From NCBI GenBank assembly GCA_043101845.1, contig JBICHN010000002.1, forward strand, positions 496,001 to 560,000: a DNA stretch of 64,000 nt. The letters run 5' to 3'. This DNA comes from JBICHN01 sp043101845. Its GTDB lineage: Bacteria > Planctomycetota > Phycisphaerae > Phycisphaerales > UBA5793. Position 1 is the stretch's first letter. Each line of letters starts with the position of its first letter. Position numbers and translations under genes: made by a program. The notes under the pieces are model-generated. The model searched no databases. It saw only the letters and a program-made list of their open reading frames with translations, and was not told the DNA's origin. Shown one piece after another: positions 25,798 through 34,963 of the stretch.

Positions 25798-27224
25798 TCC
25801 GCGTCCCGTCCGCGGCCGGCCTTGAGTTCGCCAAGCGGAATCCGCTTGCGGTCACGGAAGAGAATTCGGATCGGGACCTCGGAGTAGGGGAGTTCCTCGC
25901 GCAATCGATTGAGCAGGTAGCGCTCGTATCCACCCTCGAAGAGTTCCTTGTGGTTGACCACGAGCACGAGGGTCGGCGGATGCGTCGCGACCTGGCTCGC
26001 GTAGAGGACCTTCGCCTGCTTGCCCAGGCGCGAACTCGGCCCTCTCCGCTCGAAGATGCGCTTGATCGCCGCGTTCACACGACCGGTGGATTCGCGGTGA
26101 CTCGCCTGCTCATACAGGTTGAGGGCCATCGCGACGACATCGCGAACACCATCGTTCTCCTTCGCCGAGAGGAAGACGACCGGCGCATATTCGAGGCTCG
26201 GCATCTCCTTCGAGAGATGGTCAAGATACGACTCCGGTGTGATCGGCTGCTTCTTCCGATCGAGCTTGCCCTCGACAAGATCCCATTTGTTCAGCGCGAG
26301 GAGAATCGGCTTAAACTGTTTCTCGCATTCGGCGGCGAGCTGCTGATCGACGCGGCTGATCGGCACGGTCGCGTCGATGAGATGCACCACCACATCAGCC
26401 CGGCGTATCGAGCGCAACGATCGGCGGAACGAGTAGTACTCGACATCGTCCTGGATGCTCTTCCGCTTCCGGACACCGGCGGTGTCGATCGCGACGAACG
26501 AGCGTCCCTCGATTTCGAACCGCACATCGACTGAATCGCGGGTCGTCCCGGCGATCTCGGACACGATCATGCGTTGTTCACCGGCCAGCGCGTTGACGAG
26601 TGTGCTCTTCCCCGCATTGCGTCGTCCGATGATCGCGAGCTTCATCTCGGGTTCGGCGACACCCGACGCCTCCGGCAGCATCTGGTAGAGCGCATCGAGA
26701 AACTCGCGTTTCCCGAACCCGCTCGTCGCCGAGATGACAAGTGGCTCTCCGAGACCGAGGCTCGCCGCCTCGTACGCGTGGTTGAGCCATTTCTCGCTGT
26801 CTACCTTGTTCGCGACGAGTCGGACGCGATCGGTTGCGTTCTGATCGCGCAGAATGCTCGTTACGGCCTCGTCGAGCGGGGCCAGGCCGGACTGCACATC
26901 GATGACAAAGAGGATGAGGTCCGCCTTCTGGATGGCCTGCGTGATCTGGTACTCAATGTCGGCCGTGAGCGATCGAGCGTCGGCGTCCGACTCTTCGCCC
27001 GAGTACACGCCGTAGCCACCGGTGTCGATCAATTCGAAAGTCTTGTCCGACTCCTCGTAGACCGAATCGACCGGGGGCTCGAGGTCGACGAAGACGGAGA
27101 TCCGATCGCGCGTGACGCCGGGCGTTGGGTCGACGATGGAGACCCGTCGGCGGGCGATGAGGTTGAGCAGACTGCTCTTGCCGACATTCGGTCGGCCCAC
27201 GATGGCGACGCGGGGTATGGACAT
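25767..27224 (-). CDS. der: GTPase Der (EngA), ribosome assembly
   Basis: 485 aa with two tandem GTPase domains: G1 GRPNVGKSS (about 9-17) and GRRNAGKST (about 195), G3 DTGGYG and DTAGVRKR, G4 NKVD and NKWD. A KH-like C-domain ends in GELKAGRGRDADYED. Der acts in 50S maturation. ATG 27224 is chosen because homology starts immediately and a TACGAT box ends 7 nt upstream with no SD. The acidic tail is encoded in the region that overlaps bpt. Confidence 0.95.
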   Translation of the reverse strand: MSIPRVAIVGRPNVGKSSLLNLIARRRVSIVDPTPGVTRDRISVFVDLEPPVDSVYEESDKTFELIDTGGYGVYSGEESDADARSLTADIEYQITQAIQKADLILFVIDVQSGLAPLDEAVTSILRDQNATDRVRLVANKVDSEKWLNHAYEAASLGLGEPLVISATSGFGKREFLDALYQMLPEASGVAEPEMKLAIIGRRNAGKSTLVNALAGEQRMIVSEIAGTTRDSVDVRFEIEGRSFVAIDTAGVRKRKSIQDDVEYYSFRRSLRSIRRADVVVHLIDATVPISRVDQQLAAECEKQFKPILLALNKWDLVEGKLDRKKQPITPESYLDHLSKEMPSLEYAPVVFLSAKENDGVRDVVAMALNLYEQASHRESTGRVNAAIKRIFERRGPSSRLGKQAKVLYASQVATHPPTLVLVVNHKELFEGGYERYLLNRLREELPYSEVPIRILFRDRKRIPLGELKAGRGRDADYEDGDDEDD

Positions 27225-27231
27225 CGGGACG

Positions 27232-27237
27232 ATCGTA
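27232..27237 (-). promoter_or_regulatory. -10 box of der, leaderless spacing
   Basis: Minus-strand TACGAT ends 7 nt before ATG 27224. No clear -35, no SD. Confidence 0.45.
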
Positions 27238-27273
27238 GCGTCGGGACACAAAGCGAGGCCGCAGGAGCGCCAC

Positions 27274-28476
27274 TCACACGCTCAGGCCGGGGGCGGTTTC
27301 GACCGCAATGGCTTCGACCGCTTGGATCGCGTGGTCCACATGTTCGAGTGTGCAGAACGGACCGAGGCTGAGTCGAGTCGTCCCGCCATCCTTCGCCGTG
27401 CCAAGCAGGGCGTGGGCTCGGGGCGCACAGTGCAGTCCGGCGCGACTCAGAACGCCCCGGGACTCGAGCTCACGCGCCAATTTGTCCGGCGACAGGCCGT
27501 CAACTCGAATCGAGAAGACCCCGCACCGGTTCTCGGCCGTTTGCGGTCCGAAGAGTTTCACCCTGCGCGTCGCGGCAAGGTCGCTCAATCCGGCGAGCGC
27601 ACGATTGATCAGGCGGAGTTCGTGATCCCACAAGCGGTCGACTCCGCGATCAAGTATCCATTGCAAGGCGGCGGAGAGCCCGATCAGCCCGATCGCGTTG
27701 TGACTTCCCGGCTCGAACTTATCCGGCATGAACTCCGGCTGCGTGTCATGTTCCGAGACCGATCCCGTGCCGCCTTCGCGAATCGTCCGCATCGAGTGCG
27801 CTAGTTCCGGGCGGATATAGAGCGCGCCCGTTCCGAGCGGTCCGAGTAATCCCTTGTGCCCGGGCATGGCGAGCAGGTCGATGTACATCCCCACGACATC
27901 GACCGGAAGATGGCCGACCGACTGCGCCGCGTCGACGAGAAGGGGAACGCCGCGAGCCCGACAGATCCGCCCGATGTCTCCAACCGGCTGCAGTGTCCCT
28001 GTCACATTTGACGCATGCTCAACCGCGACGAGGCCCGTGTCGACGCGGATCGCTCGTTCGATTTCGCCCGGGTCAACCAGGCCAGTCTCGGGATCACAAC
28101 GGACGAGTGTCTGTTCAGCGACACCGCCTGCGACCAGGGCGTTGAACGGTCGAAGAACCGAATTATGCGCCATGACGGTGGTCACGATGTGGCGACTTGA
28201 CGCCTTTGGATGCACGATCCCCTTGATGGCGATGTTGAGCGCATCGGAGCAGTTCAAGGTAAACACGACATGATCCGAAGCGGCGCCGTTGATGAGCGTG
28301 TTGATCCGTGACCGACACTCGTCGAGCAGCGCGCCGGCTTCACGCGATTCCCGATAGGCGCCGCGTCCTGGCGAGGCGCCAAGATCCCTGGCGTATCGCG
28401 CCATCGCCTCGTAGACCTCCGGCGGTTTCGGAAACGAGGTCGCGGCGTTGTCGAGATAGATTCGGTCGGTATTCAT
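27274..28476 (-). CDS. Class-V aminotransferase fold enzyme, cysteine desulfurase-like
   Basis: 400 aa. YLDNAATSFPKPPEV at the start, PLP-binding VAVEHASNVTGTLQP and DAAQSVGHLPVDV, then the Schiff-base lysine in AMPGHKGLLGPLGTG. The C-terminal catalytic loop reads SRAGLHCAPRAH, with Cys in the position of desulfurase persulfide loops. It most resembles the small 'CsdA-related selenocysteine lyase' branch. It provides sulfur for Fe-S clusters or thiolation, but no scaffold gene is adjacent. ATG 28476 is preferred over an upstream ATG because homology begins there. It lies in a minus-strand run dnaE, this gene, der. Confidence 0.87.
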   Translation of the reverse strand: MNTDRIYLDNAATSFPKPPEVYEAMARYARDLGASPGRGAYRESREAGALLDECRSRINTLINGAASDHVVFTLNCSDALNIAIKGIVHPKASSRHIVTTVMAHNSVLRPFNALVAGGVAEQTLVRCDPETGLVDPGEIERAIRVDTGLVAVEHASNVTGTLQPVGDIGRICRARGVPLLVDAAQSVGHLPVDVVGMYIDLLAMPGHKGLLGPLGTGALYIRPELAHSMRTIREGGTGSVSEHDTQPEFMPDKFEPGSHNAIGLIGLSAALQWILDRGVDRLWDHELRLINRALAGLSDLAATRRVKLFGPQTAENRCGVFSIRVDGLSPDKLARELESRGVLSRAGLHCAPRAHALLGTAKDGGTTRLSLGPFCTLEHVDHAIQAVEAIAVETAPGLSV

Positions 28477-28498
28477 GGATCGAAGCGCAACTCTAGCG

Positions 28499-28520
28499 GC
28501 ACGGACGGCAAGTTCCGTGC
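28499..28520. repeat. Perfect inverted repeat between dnaE and the cysteine desulfurase gene
   Basis: GCACGGA (28499-28505) and TCCGTGC (28514-28520), 8-nt loop, 23 bp upstream of the desulfurase ATG. Either a weak terminator for dnaE (no T-tract) or an operator. Confidence 0.45.
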
Positions 28521-28572
28521 TCACCAATCGGTTGCGGGGAAGAGTGGGGGCGCGCCCGGTATGAACTTGACG

Positions 28573-31500
28573 CTACGACCCGGCCGCGCCCCACCGGCGC
28601 TCGCGCTCGAACTTCGGTGGTCCGCCACCCACGAGTCGTACGGCCTCGGCGCCGAGGAGGTCTCGGACATGACCCAGCAACTCCTCGGTCGCGGCGACAC
28701 GGAGCCGCTCGGGCTCGACGGTGACTTCCTTGTGCGCTGCGTGAAGGTGGAGCCGGACCGGGACAGGCTTGCCGCGGCTGCCGTTGAGCTTCGCGTGCTG
28801 GCGGAGAATGCCGGCGAGACAGTTCAGCGTCGCGGTCGCATCTTCGTCATCGCGCATTGAAATGTCGATCCCGCCGGCGAGTTCGGCCGCCGCCCGGTCA
28901 ACCGTGATGACCTGACGAACCCGAATGTTCGGCTCGCCGCGCGAACGGTCACACTCGCCGACGAGAAAGATGACGGAGTCGAGTTGAAGCAGTTCGCCGT
29001 ACTTCGCGTACACCTCGGAAAAGAGCACCCCATCGATCTGGCCGTCGAGGTCTTCGAGCGTGATCATCGCCATCTTCTGCCCGGCGGACCGCCCGTTCCG
29101 GACGAAGGTGGGTCGCACGCGTGTGATAAGGCCCCCAATGACGAGCGGGGTCTCGTGGGCGAGATCACCGGCGGTCCGGGTCGTGGCGGTCCCGAAGGTG
29201 GTCAGGTAGTTCTTCCACTGATCGAGCGGGTGACTCGAGACATAGAAGCCAAGCGTGTCCTTCTCGTGCGCCAACGCTTCCTGGGTTGACCATTCCCGAA
29301 CGCGCGGCAGGGGCGGCTCGGTCTCCTCTATAGGGGCCGCCACGGTCTCGGCGGCGTTGGTGTCGGCTCCACCTCCGAAGAGCGACGCCTGCCCGGCGGC
29401 GCGGTCGGCGGCGAGCGACTGTCCGGCTTTCACGGCCGAATCGATCCCGGCCACCATGGCCGAGCGCGCTTCCATCCCGTGCACACTGTCGAAGGCGCCG
29501 GACTTCACGAGCGCTTCGATCGTCGCCTTGTTCACGACGGAGAGCGGCACGCGCTCACAGAAGTCATACATCGACCGAAACGGCCCATGCGTACGCCGCT
29601 CATCGATGATCGCCAGAATCGCTTTCTCTCCGGCGCCCTTCAACGCTTTCAGACCGAAGCGCACATGCCCGTGGTTGACATCCCGTGACTCGTCGTCACC
29701 AAAGACCACCGCGAAGTCCGCATCCGACAAATTGATGTCCGGTGGGCGGACCTCAATGCCCGAATGCCCGTCCGGAAACTTTGTTTTGCGGCAGTCCTCG
29801 AGATACTGGATCCAGCCGGCGACTTTTTGCGCCTGAGATTCGTAGGTGAGCACCGCCGCCATGTACTGATTCGGAAAGAAGGTCTTCAAGTACGCGGTCT
29901 GGTACGCGACGATCGCATAGCCCGTCGAATGACTCTTGTTGAAGCCGTAGCCGGCGAACTTGAGGATGAGTTCGAAGAGTTCGTCCGCCTTCGACCGGTC
30001 GAGCCCCTGCGCCACGGCCCCGTCGAGGAAGACCGGCCGCTGGGCGTTGATGACCGATTCCTTCTTCTTCGAGATCGCCTTGATGAGCGTGTACGCCGAG
30101 CGCAGCGGGATGCCGCCAAGCTCGTGGCAGATCTGCATGACCTGCTCCTGGTACACCATGACGCCGTAGGTTTCGGCCGTGAACTGATCGACGATCGGAT
30201 GGACGGAGGGCACGGGTTCGATGCCGTGCTTCCGCTTGTTGTAGTCCGGGATGAGATCCATCGGGCCCGGGCGGTACAGCGCGTTCGCCGCAATGAGATC
30301 TTCGAGCCGGTCGGGCTTCATCTCCATGAGAAGCTTGCGCATGCCGCCCGATTCAAACTGAAACACGCCCGCCGTATCGCCGCGCTGGAAGAGTTCGAAG
30401 ACTCGCGGGTCGTCGTAGCTGAGCAACTCGAGATCGAGCGCGTCCTGGTCGGGATCGGTGACGCCGAGCGTCTCGCGTATGACCTCTTCGGTGAGCGATT
30501 CACGAATGAGCGCCTTGCTTCGTTCGATGATCGAGAGCGTGCGCAGGCCGAGGAAGTCCATCTTGAGAAGCCCGACCTTCTCGACGGTCGGCCCGTCCCA
30601 CTGGGTCAGCAGATCACCTTCCTGTGCGGCGGAGCCGGTCGGCCGGCACAGGGGGATGATCGTGTCGAGCGGTTGCGTGGCGACGACGACTCCGGCCGCG
30701 TGAATGCCGCAATGCCGGGTGTGACCTTCAAGGCGCTGCGCCGTATCGAGCAGGCGCTTCACTTCAGGATTCGAGTCGTACTCGGCGCGGAGATCGGGCT
30801 CCTGATCGAGCGCATCCTGAATCGTGACCTTGAGTCCTTCGGGGACGAGGTTCGCAAAGCGCTGCGTCTCGGCCGGAGGAAACCCGAGCACGCGCCCAAC
30901 ATCCTTGATCGCGGCTCGCGCTTTGAGCGTTCCGAAGGTGATGATCTGCGCGACATGCCCGTATTTGCGTCGGACATAGTCGATGACGCGGGGCCGACCG
31001 TCCTGGCAGAGGTCAATATCGATATCGGGGTATTCGCTGCGATCCGGATCAGTGAACCGTTCGAAGAGCAGGCCGTACTCGACCGGACATGCGTTCGAGA
31101 GGCCGAGACAGTAGCCAACCATCGTGCCGACGCCCGAACCGCGCGCGTTCGCCGGAATCCCGTTCTGCCGCGCCCAGTTCACGAAGTCCCAGACGATGAG
31201 GAAGTAGGCCGAGATGGTCTTGTCGGCGAGAATCTTGAGTTCGCGCTCGAGTCGCGCCCGGATTTCGTCGGTCACGCCATCGCGACCGTATCGCCAGAGA
31301 AGCCCTGCCTCAGCGAGCAGCCGCAGGGCGTCATCACACCGGTTCTTCAACTCGTCCGGATCGGGCGCTTCATCGCTCGTCGAATCGAACGGTCGCAACT
31401 CGAAACGGCTGCAGTACGCTTTGTACCACGCGGTTCGATCGCCTCCGTTGAATTCGAGCCGGTCGTCGGGCACGAGCGGGTCGACGACTGGCGCATAACT

Positions 31501-32418
31501 CTTCTCAAAGTCGAGATCGACCCGGCATCGCTCGGCGATCCGTACGGTATTCTCCATCGCGTCAGGGCGATCTTCGAACGACTCCCACATCTCCGCCGGC
31601 GACTTCACATAGAGATCGACCGGATAACGCAACCGGTTCTGTTCGTCCTTCGTCTTCCCCATTGAGATGCAACACAGACTGTCGTGCGCGTCATAGTCGT
31701 CGGCGGTGAGGAAGTGGGCGTCGTTGTCGCAGACGAGCGGGAGGTCGAGTTCCTCGGCGAGTCGTATGAGGTGCGGATTGATCGAATGCTGCTCCGGCAC
31801 GCTGTGCCGTTGCAACTCGACGAAGAAACGCGGCTCACCGTTCTCATTCACGCCGAAGGTGTCACGATGCCATTCGGCTTCGGCGACGGCAGCGCTCCAG
31901 TGCTTCTCGGCGCCGCTCCGCTCGTATTCGAGCAGGTGGAACGCCAGCGAACTGCCCAGGTGACCGTTGATCGCGATGAGCCCGTCGCCCCAGGCGGCGA
32001 GCGTTTCCTTGTCCATGCGCGGCTTGTAGTAGAAGCCGTTCAGAAACGAGTCTGAACTCAGCTTGAGCAGGTGGCGATAGCCAGTCTCGTTCTCGGCGAG
32101 CAGCACGAGGTGGAAGCCGCCATCCTGCACGCCGGTATAGGTACGATCACGCCGATCGCCCGGCGCGACATACGCCTCGATACCGAGGATCGGCTTGATC
32201 CCCGCGGCCTTCGCCTTCTGGTAGAACTCGACGAGACCGAAAAGATTCCCGTGGTCGGTCACCGCCACGGCGTCCATCCCGAGCTCTTTCACCCGCTTGA
32301 CGAGGCGATCAACTCGATTGCCTCCATCGAGAAGCGAGTACTCGGTATGGAGATGGAGATGGACAAATCGCCGAGAAGATTCGGCTTCGGTTCGGTTCGG
32401 TTCGTCTGGCATCGACAT
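28573..32418 (-). CDS. dnaE: DNA polymerase III subunit alpha
   Basis: 1281 aa from ATG 32418 (ATG 32412 is a close alternative). PHP domain from FVHLHLHTEYSLLDG, the catalytic aspartate motif YPDIDIDLCQDGR, fingers GSGVGTMVGYCLG, thumb/finger NKSHSTGYAIVAYQTAYLK and a C-terminal OB fold (MAMITLEDLDGQIDGVLF) with a divergent tail-binding region. Domain order and length match single-gene DnaE1. In-frame codons extend 62 residues further upstream, but they look like non-coding leader sequence. Confidence 0.96.
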   Translation of the reverse strand: MSMPDEPNRTEAESSRRFVHLHLHTEYSLLDGGNRVDRLVKRVKELGMDAVAVTDHGNLFGLVEFYQKAKAAGIKPILGIEAYVAPGDRRDRTYTGVQDGGFHLVLLAENETGYRHLLKLSSDSFLNGFYYKPRMDKETLAAWGDGLIAINGHLGSSLAFHLLEYERSGAEKHWSAAVAEAEWHRDTFGVNENGEPRFFVELQRHSVPEQHSINPHLIRLAEELDLPLVCDNDAHFLTADDYDAHDSLCCISMGKTKDEQNRLRYPVDLYVKSPAEMWESFEDRPDAMENTVRIAERCRVDLDFEKSYAPVVDPLVPDDRLEFNGGDRTAWYKAYCSRFELRPFDSTSDEAPDPDELKNRCDDALRLLAEAGLLWRYGRDGVTDEIRARLERELKILADKTISAYFLIVWDFVNWARQNGIPANARGSGVGTMVGYCLGLSNACPVEYGLLFERFTDPDRSEYPDIDIDLCQDGRPRVIDYVRRKYGHVAQIITFGTLKARAAIKDVGRVLGFPPAETQRFANLVPEGLKVTIQDALDQEPDLRAEYDSNPEVKRLLDTAQRLEGHTRHCGIHAAGVVVATQPLDTIIPLCRPTGSAAQEGDLLTQWDGPTVEKVGLLKMDFLGLRTLSIIERSKALIRESLTEEVIRETLGVTDPDQDALDLELLSYDDPRVFELFQRGDTAGVFQFESGGMRKLLMEMKPDRLEDLIAANALYRPGPMDLIPDYNKRKHGIEPVPSVHPIVDQFTAETYGVMVYQEQVMQICHELGGIPLRSAYTLIKAISKKKESVINAQRPVFLDGAVAQGLDRSKADELFELILKFAGYGFNKSHSTGYAIVAYQTAYLKTFFPNQYMAAVLTYESQAQKVAGWIQYLEDCRKTKFPDGHSGIEVRPPDINLSDADFAVVFGDDESRDVNHGHVRFGLKALKGAGEKAILAIIDERRTHGPFRSMYDFCERVPLSVVNKATIEALVKSGAFDSVHGMEARSAMVAGIDSAVKAGQSLAADRAAGQASLFGGGADTNAAETVAAPIEETEPPLPRVREWSTQEALAHEKDTLGFYVSSHPLDQWKNYLTTFGTATTRTAGDLAHETPLVIGGLITRVRPTFVRNGRSAGQKMAMITLEDLDGQIDGVLFSEVYAKYGELLQLDSVIFLVGECDRSRGEPNIRVRQVITVDRAAAELAGGIDISMRDDEDATATLNCLAGILRQHAKLNGSRGKPVPVRLHLHAAHKEVTVEPERLRVAATEELLGHVRDLLGAEAVRLVGGGPPKFERERRWGAAGS

Positions 32419-32486
32419 CTCAAGGGGTTGAGGTCGGGATATGTTCGTCGACGAGATGTGGCGTCTCGACGCGACATCTCGATTGA

Positions 32487-32514
32487 AGGATACCACACTC
32501 GCATAGCCAGTCAC
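32487..32514 (-). promoter_or_regulatory. Putative dnaE promoter
   Basis: Minus strand: GTGACT (32514-32509), 16-nt spacer and TATCCT (32492-32487), about 62 nt of leader before ATG 32418. Confidence 0.35.
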
Positions 32515-32520
32515 GGCTCT

Positions 32521-32545
32521 TGTCAGGTTCTCCACAGGCCTGACA
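32521..32545. repeat. Inverted repeat upstream of dnaE
   Basis: TGTCAGG (32521-32527) and CCTGACA (32539-32545), 11-nt spacer. Lies in the divergent promoter region just upstream of the putative dnaE -35, so it could be an operator. Confidence 0.45.
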
Positions 32546-32635
32546 TGTCCAAATGAGATCGATCGAAATCGTGACGGGCGGGCTACCAACAAGAATACGA
32601 ACATGGCCTCGACCGCGCCTCGGATCCCGAACCCC

Positions 32636-32641
32636 TAGAAT
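32636..32641 (+). promoter_or_regulatory. -10 box of the small membrane protein gene, leaderless spacing
   Basis: TAGAAT ends 9 nt before ATG 32651. No clear -35, no SD. Confidence 0.4.
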
Positions 32642-32650
32642 CCGCCGGAA

Positions 32651-32935
32651 ATGCGTATGGTGATCTCCAACTCAGTCGACGCTGGACGCCGGGTTTATGT
32701 CGGCGTGGGTCGCCACCCGAACCCCATCGCCCGCGCCGCAGCGGTCGCGCTGCTCCTTCTCATCGCGGTTCCGGTGTTCCTGTTGATCCTCTTCGCCGCG
32801 TTCTTCGCCACCATCGCTTTCGCGGCGCTCTCGCTAGTCAGTCGCGGCGGCGCGGCGCTGCACCGCTGGCGGGACCGGGTCTTCCCGCGTCGCGACGGCC
32901 GGCGAAATGTCCGCGTGGTTTACCGCGAGGGCTGA
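32651..32935 (+). CDS. Small membrane protein, unknown function
   Basis: 94 aa. A polar N-terminus is followed by one long hydrophobic segment (about 28-62: AAAVALLLLIAVPVFLLILF..), probably a helical hairpin or a single long TM, and a strongly basic C-terminus (RRGGAALHRWRDRVFPRRDGRR-like). No family recognised. It is divergent from dnaE and its last 16 bp overlap the end of a convergent gene. ATG 32657 is an alternative start. Confidence 0.6.
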   Translation: MRMVISNSVDAGRRVYVGVGRHPNPIARAAAVALLLLIAVPVFLLILFAAFFATIAFAALSLVSRGGAALHRWRDRVFPRRDGRRNVRVVYREG

Positions 32936-33741
32936 GCGGCGCCCGATGCGGTCCATCGGAGCGGACCGATCCCTCGATATCCCCCGGGCTCGACATCGAG
33001 CCGATAGTCGATCTCAATTGACCACGGGGAAGCGGGCGCCTCGATCCCACGAAGGCGATACGCGACGCGCGAGGCGAATTGTCCAAGCGTCGCATCAGAC
33101 TCGTCGAGTTCCTCCAATTCAAAGTCGGTCGGCGCGCCGTTGAGCCGGAGTTCTTCAATCTCAACGGAATCGATCTGAACCGGAACGGAGTGCAGGCTGG
33201 TCCAGTCGCGGCCATACTCGATGAATACCGGGATGTCGGAACCGGCAGGCGCACTCGCGGCCGCTGAAAACAACGGCGGCGGCGCGATTTTGAACCACGC
33301 GACGAGTTGGGGCGCCGTGAGCTGCGCCGAGTGGAACATTGTGAGCAGCCAGCTGTCCTGAGGCCGTGCGGGTTGGTGTACGGGCGCGTCCTCGAGCCAC
33401 CAGGGGTGACGCAGAATCCGTGCCGTAATCGACGACATCTGCGCGCTGGTGAGTGCCTGGTTCCGCGCGCGTTCACGGAGTTCGACGAGCGCAATGTCGC
33501 CGTACACTGGGCGATTGAGATCGATCGCAAGGATTCCCACCGGAAGACTTGACACGAAAGAGGGCGCGCGCGTCATCCCGAGATGCAGCACTCCCGCGAA
33601 CGCGAGCCACACGACGGCCATCAGGCCCGAACGCCGAGCGATGGTCCGCGCCAGACTCGTGCGGGAGATCATCAGAGTGACGAGCAGTACGAGGGCGCTC
33701 GCCGCTCCACACACCAGAAAAGCCAGGACAAAGTAGACCAT
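32920..33741 (-). CDS. Membrane protein of unknown function
   Basis: 273 aa. Two N-terminal TM helices (MVYFVLAFLVCGAASALVLL and GLMAVVWLAFAGVLHLG) are followed by a roughly 200-residue extracytoplasmic region, mostly beta and acidic, ending with SPWSIEIDYRLDVEP. No catalytic motif. It starts 3 bp after the stop of the multi-pass gene upstream, making a three-gene operon with 33745-34956 and 34964-35713. The products may work together, but nothing identifies the pathway. Confidence 0.7.
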   Translation of the reverse strand: MVYFVLAFLVCGAASALVLLVTLMISRTSLARTIARRSGLMAVVWLAFAGVLHLGMTRAPSFVSSLPVGILAIDLNRPVYGDIALVELRERARNQALTSAQMSSITARILRHPWWLEDAPVHQPARPQDSWLLTMFHSAQLTAPQLVAWFKIAPPPLFSAAASAPAGSDIPVFIEYGRDWTSLHSVPVQIDSVEIEELRLNGAPTDFELEELDESDATLGQFASRVAYRLRGIEAPASPWSIEIDYRLDVEPGGYRGIGPLRWTASGAAQPSR

Positions 33742-33744
33742 TGG

Positions 33745-34956
33745 TCACGCGGAAACCGTTTCCGTCGTCTGTTCGACGGGTTCGGCTCTCTCGAACGGAT
33801 TGTCAGGCGACGATGAATCGAGCGACGGTCGCCCCACCGGCGCTCCGGCGCATCCCAGCACGATCATCGCGGCGACCGGAATGACGAGAAGCCATTCTTG
33901 CCCGCCGACGAATCCGAAGAATCCAAACGGGGTGAACAACACGATGAGTAGACCGACGAGCAGCGGACTCATGGGTCGTCGGTTGAATCGGCGCCGGACG
34001 GCCATACACAATCCGACGGTAGGGATGACGATTCCGTAGAAGAGATACCAGTATCGATAGTCGGCGAGCACGAGTGGCAGCGGCCCGAGCAGCGCCGCCA
34101 CGAGTGTGAGCGCGATGAGCCGGCCCTTCGATCGATCATGGCGCGGACTCGTGCTCCGGGAAATCTCGCGTATGTGCAGCGTCATCGTGAACCAACCCTG
34201 CACGAGCAGGTGAACCGTCACGAGACGCGTGAACCCGTAGACGGCGTAGAGCGCGGTAAAACCGATCATGATCGCGAAGAGCACACCGAACATGAAGAAT
34301 GAATTGCGGCCGTTCACTCCGCCACCCACATGTCGATACGCGCGATGGAAGGTGAGATCGAAGTACGGACCGAAGAGAAATCCCAGTGTCACGATCGGCG
34401 CGAGAAAGAGCGCCCCGATCGGATCCTCGCGAGTCCAGGTCGCGTCACGGCCCAGCGCGAGTCGAGTCGTCTCGTCGAAGACCGTCCACGAATAGAGGGC
34501 GAGCAGCGCGACCGACACGCCGAAGACAAGGACGCCGAGCCGTTTCAACGCCTGGTCGCTGAGCGCAGCGGTAACCAGCGCCACGAGGTAGAGCGCCGGA
34601 GCCACGGCGAGTGAGGCGAGCCACCCGGCGCCGTACTCCCAGCGCCAGATCCATGCGAAGAAGAACGCGTGATAGGCGACGGTGACGACGGAGAAGGCGG
34701 TCAGCCAGGACGCATGGCGGGCTTCGAACGCGCGGCTCTCGGGCGTGCTTCGAATCGACCACGCGAAGTGCATGACGCCGATGACATTCGGGATGGCGAA
34801 GACGAGCACCGCCGGCCAGCCGTAGATGTCGCGAAGGAGCACGGGAAGGTACATCCCGATGCACCAAGTCCAACTGCACGCGAGAAACGCCGGCCATGCG
34901 AGCCAGACATCCAGGCGAGACACGGATGGGCGATTCGAGTCGCCGTCCACGGACAT
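33745..34956 (-). CDS. Multi-pass membrane protein of unknown function
   Basis: 403 aa with about ten TM helices, for example AWPAFLACSWTWCIGMYLPV, WPAVLVFAIPNVIGVMHFAW, LIALTLVAALLGPLPLVLAD and SPLLVGLLIVLFTPFGFFGF. Conserved-looking polar residues occur within helices (N-V-I-G, GPYFDLTFHRAYR), which suits a transporter or permease, yet no family is recognised. The C-terminal 35 residues are disordered and acidic. It is the middle gene of a minus-strand operon. Confidence 0.72.
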   Translation of the reverse strand: MSVDGDSNRPSVSRLDVWLAWPAFLACSWTWCIGMYLPVLLRDIYGWPAVLVFAIPNVIGVMHFAWSIRSTPESRAFEARHASWLTAFSVVTVAYHAFFFAWIWRWEYGAGWLASLAVAPALYLVALVTAALSDQALKRLGVLVFGVSVALLALYSWTVFDETTRLALGRDATWTREDPIGALFLAPIVTLGFLFGPYFDLTFHRAYRHVGGGVNGRNSFFMFGVLFAIMIGFTALYAVYGFTRLVTVHLLVQGWFTMTLHIREISRSTSPRHDRSKGRLIALTLVAALLGPLPLVLADYRYWYLFYGIVIPTVGLCMAVRRRFNRRPMSPLLVGLLIVLFTPFGFFGFVGGQEWLLVIPVAAMIVLGCAGAPVGRPSLDSSSPDNPFERAEPVEQTTETVSA

Positions 34957-34963
34957 GGGTTGG

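Noticed and set aside
29764..31665. 633-codon plus-strand frame inside dnaE
   Set aside because: Antisense shadow of dnaE, which shows all polymerase motifs on the minus strand.
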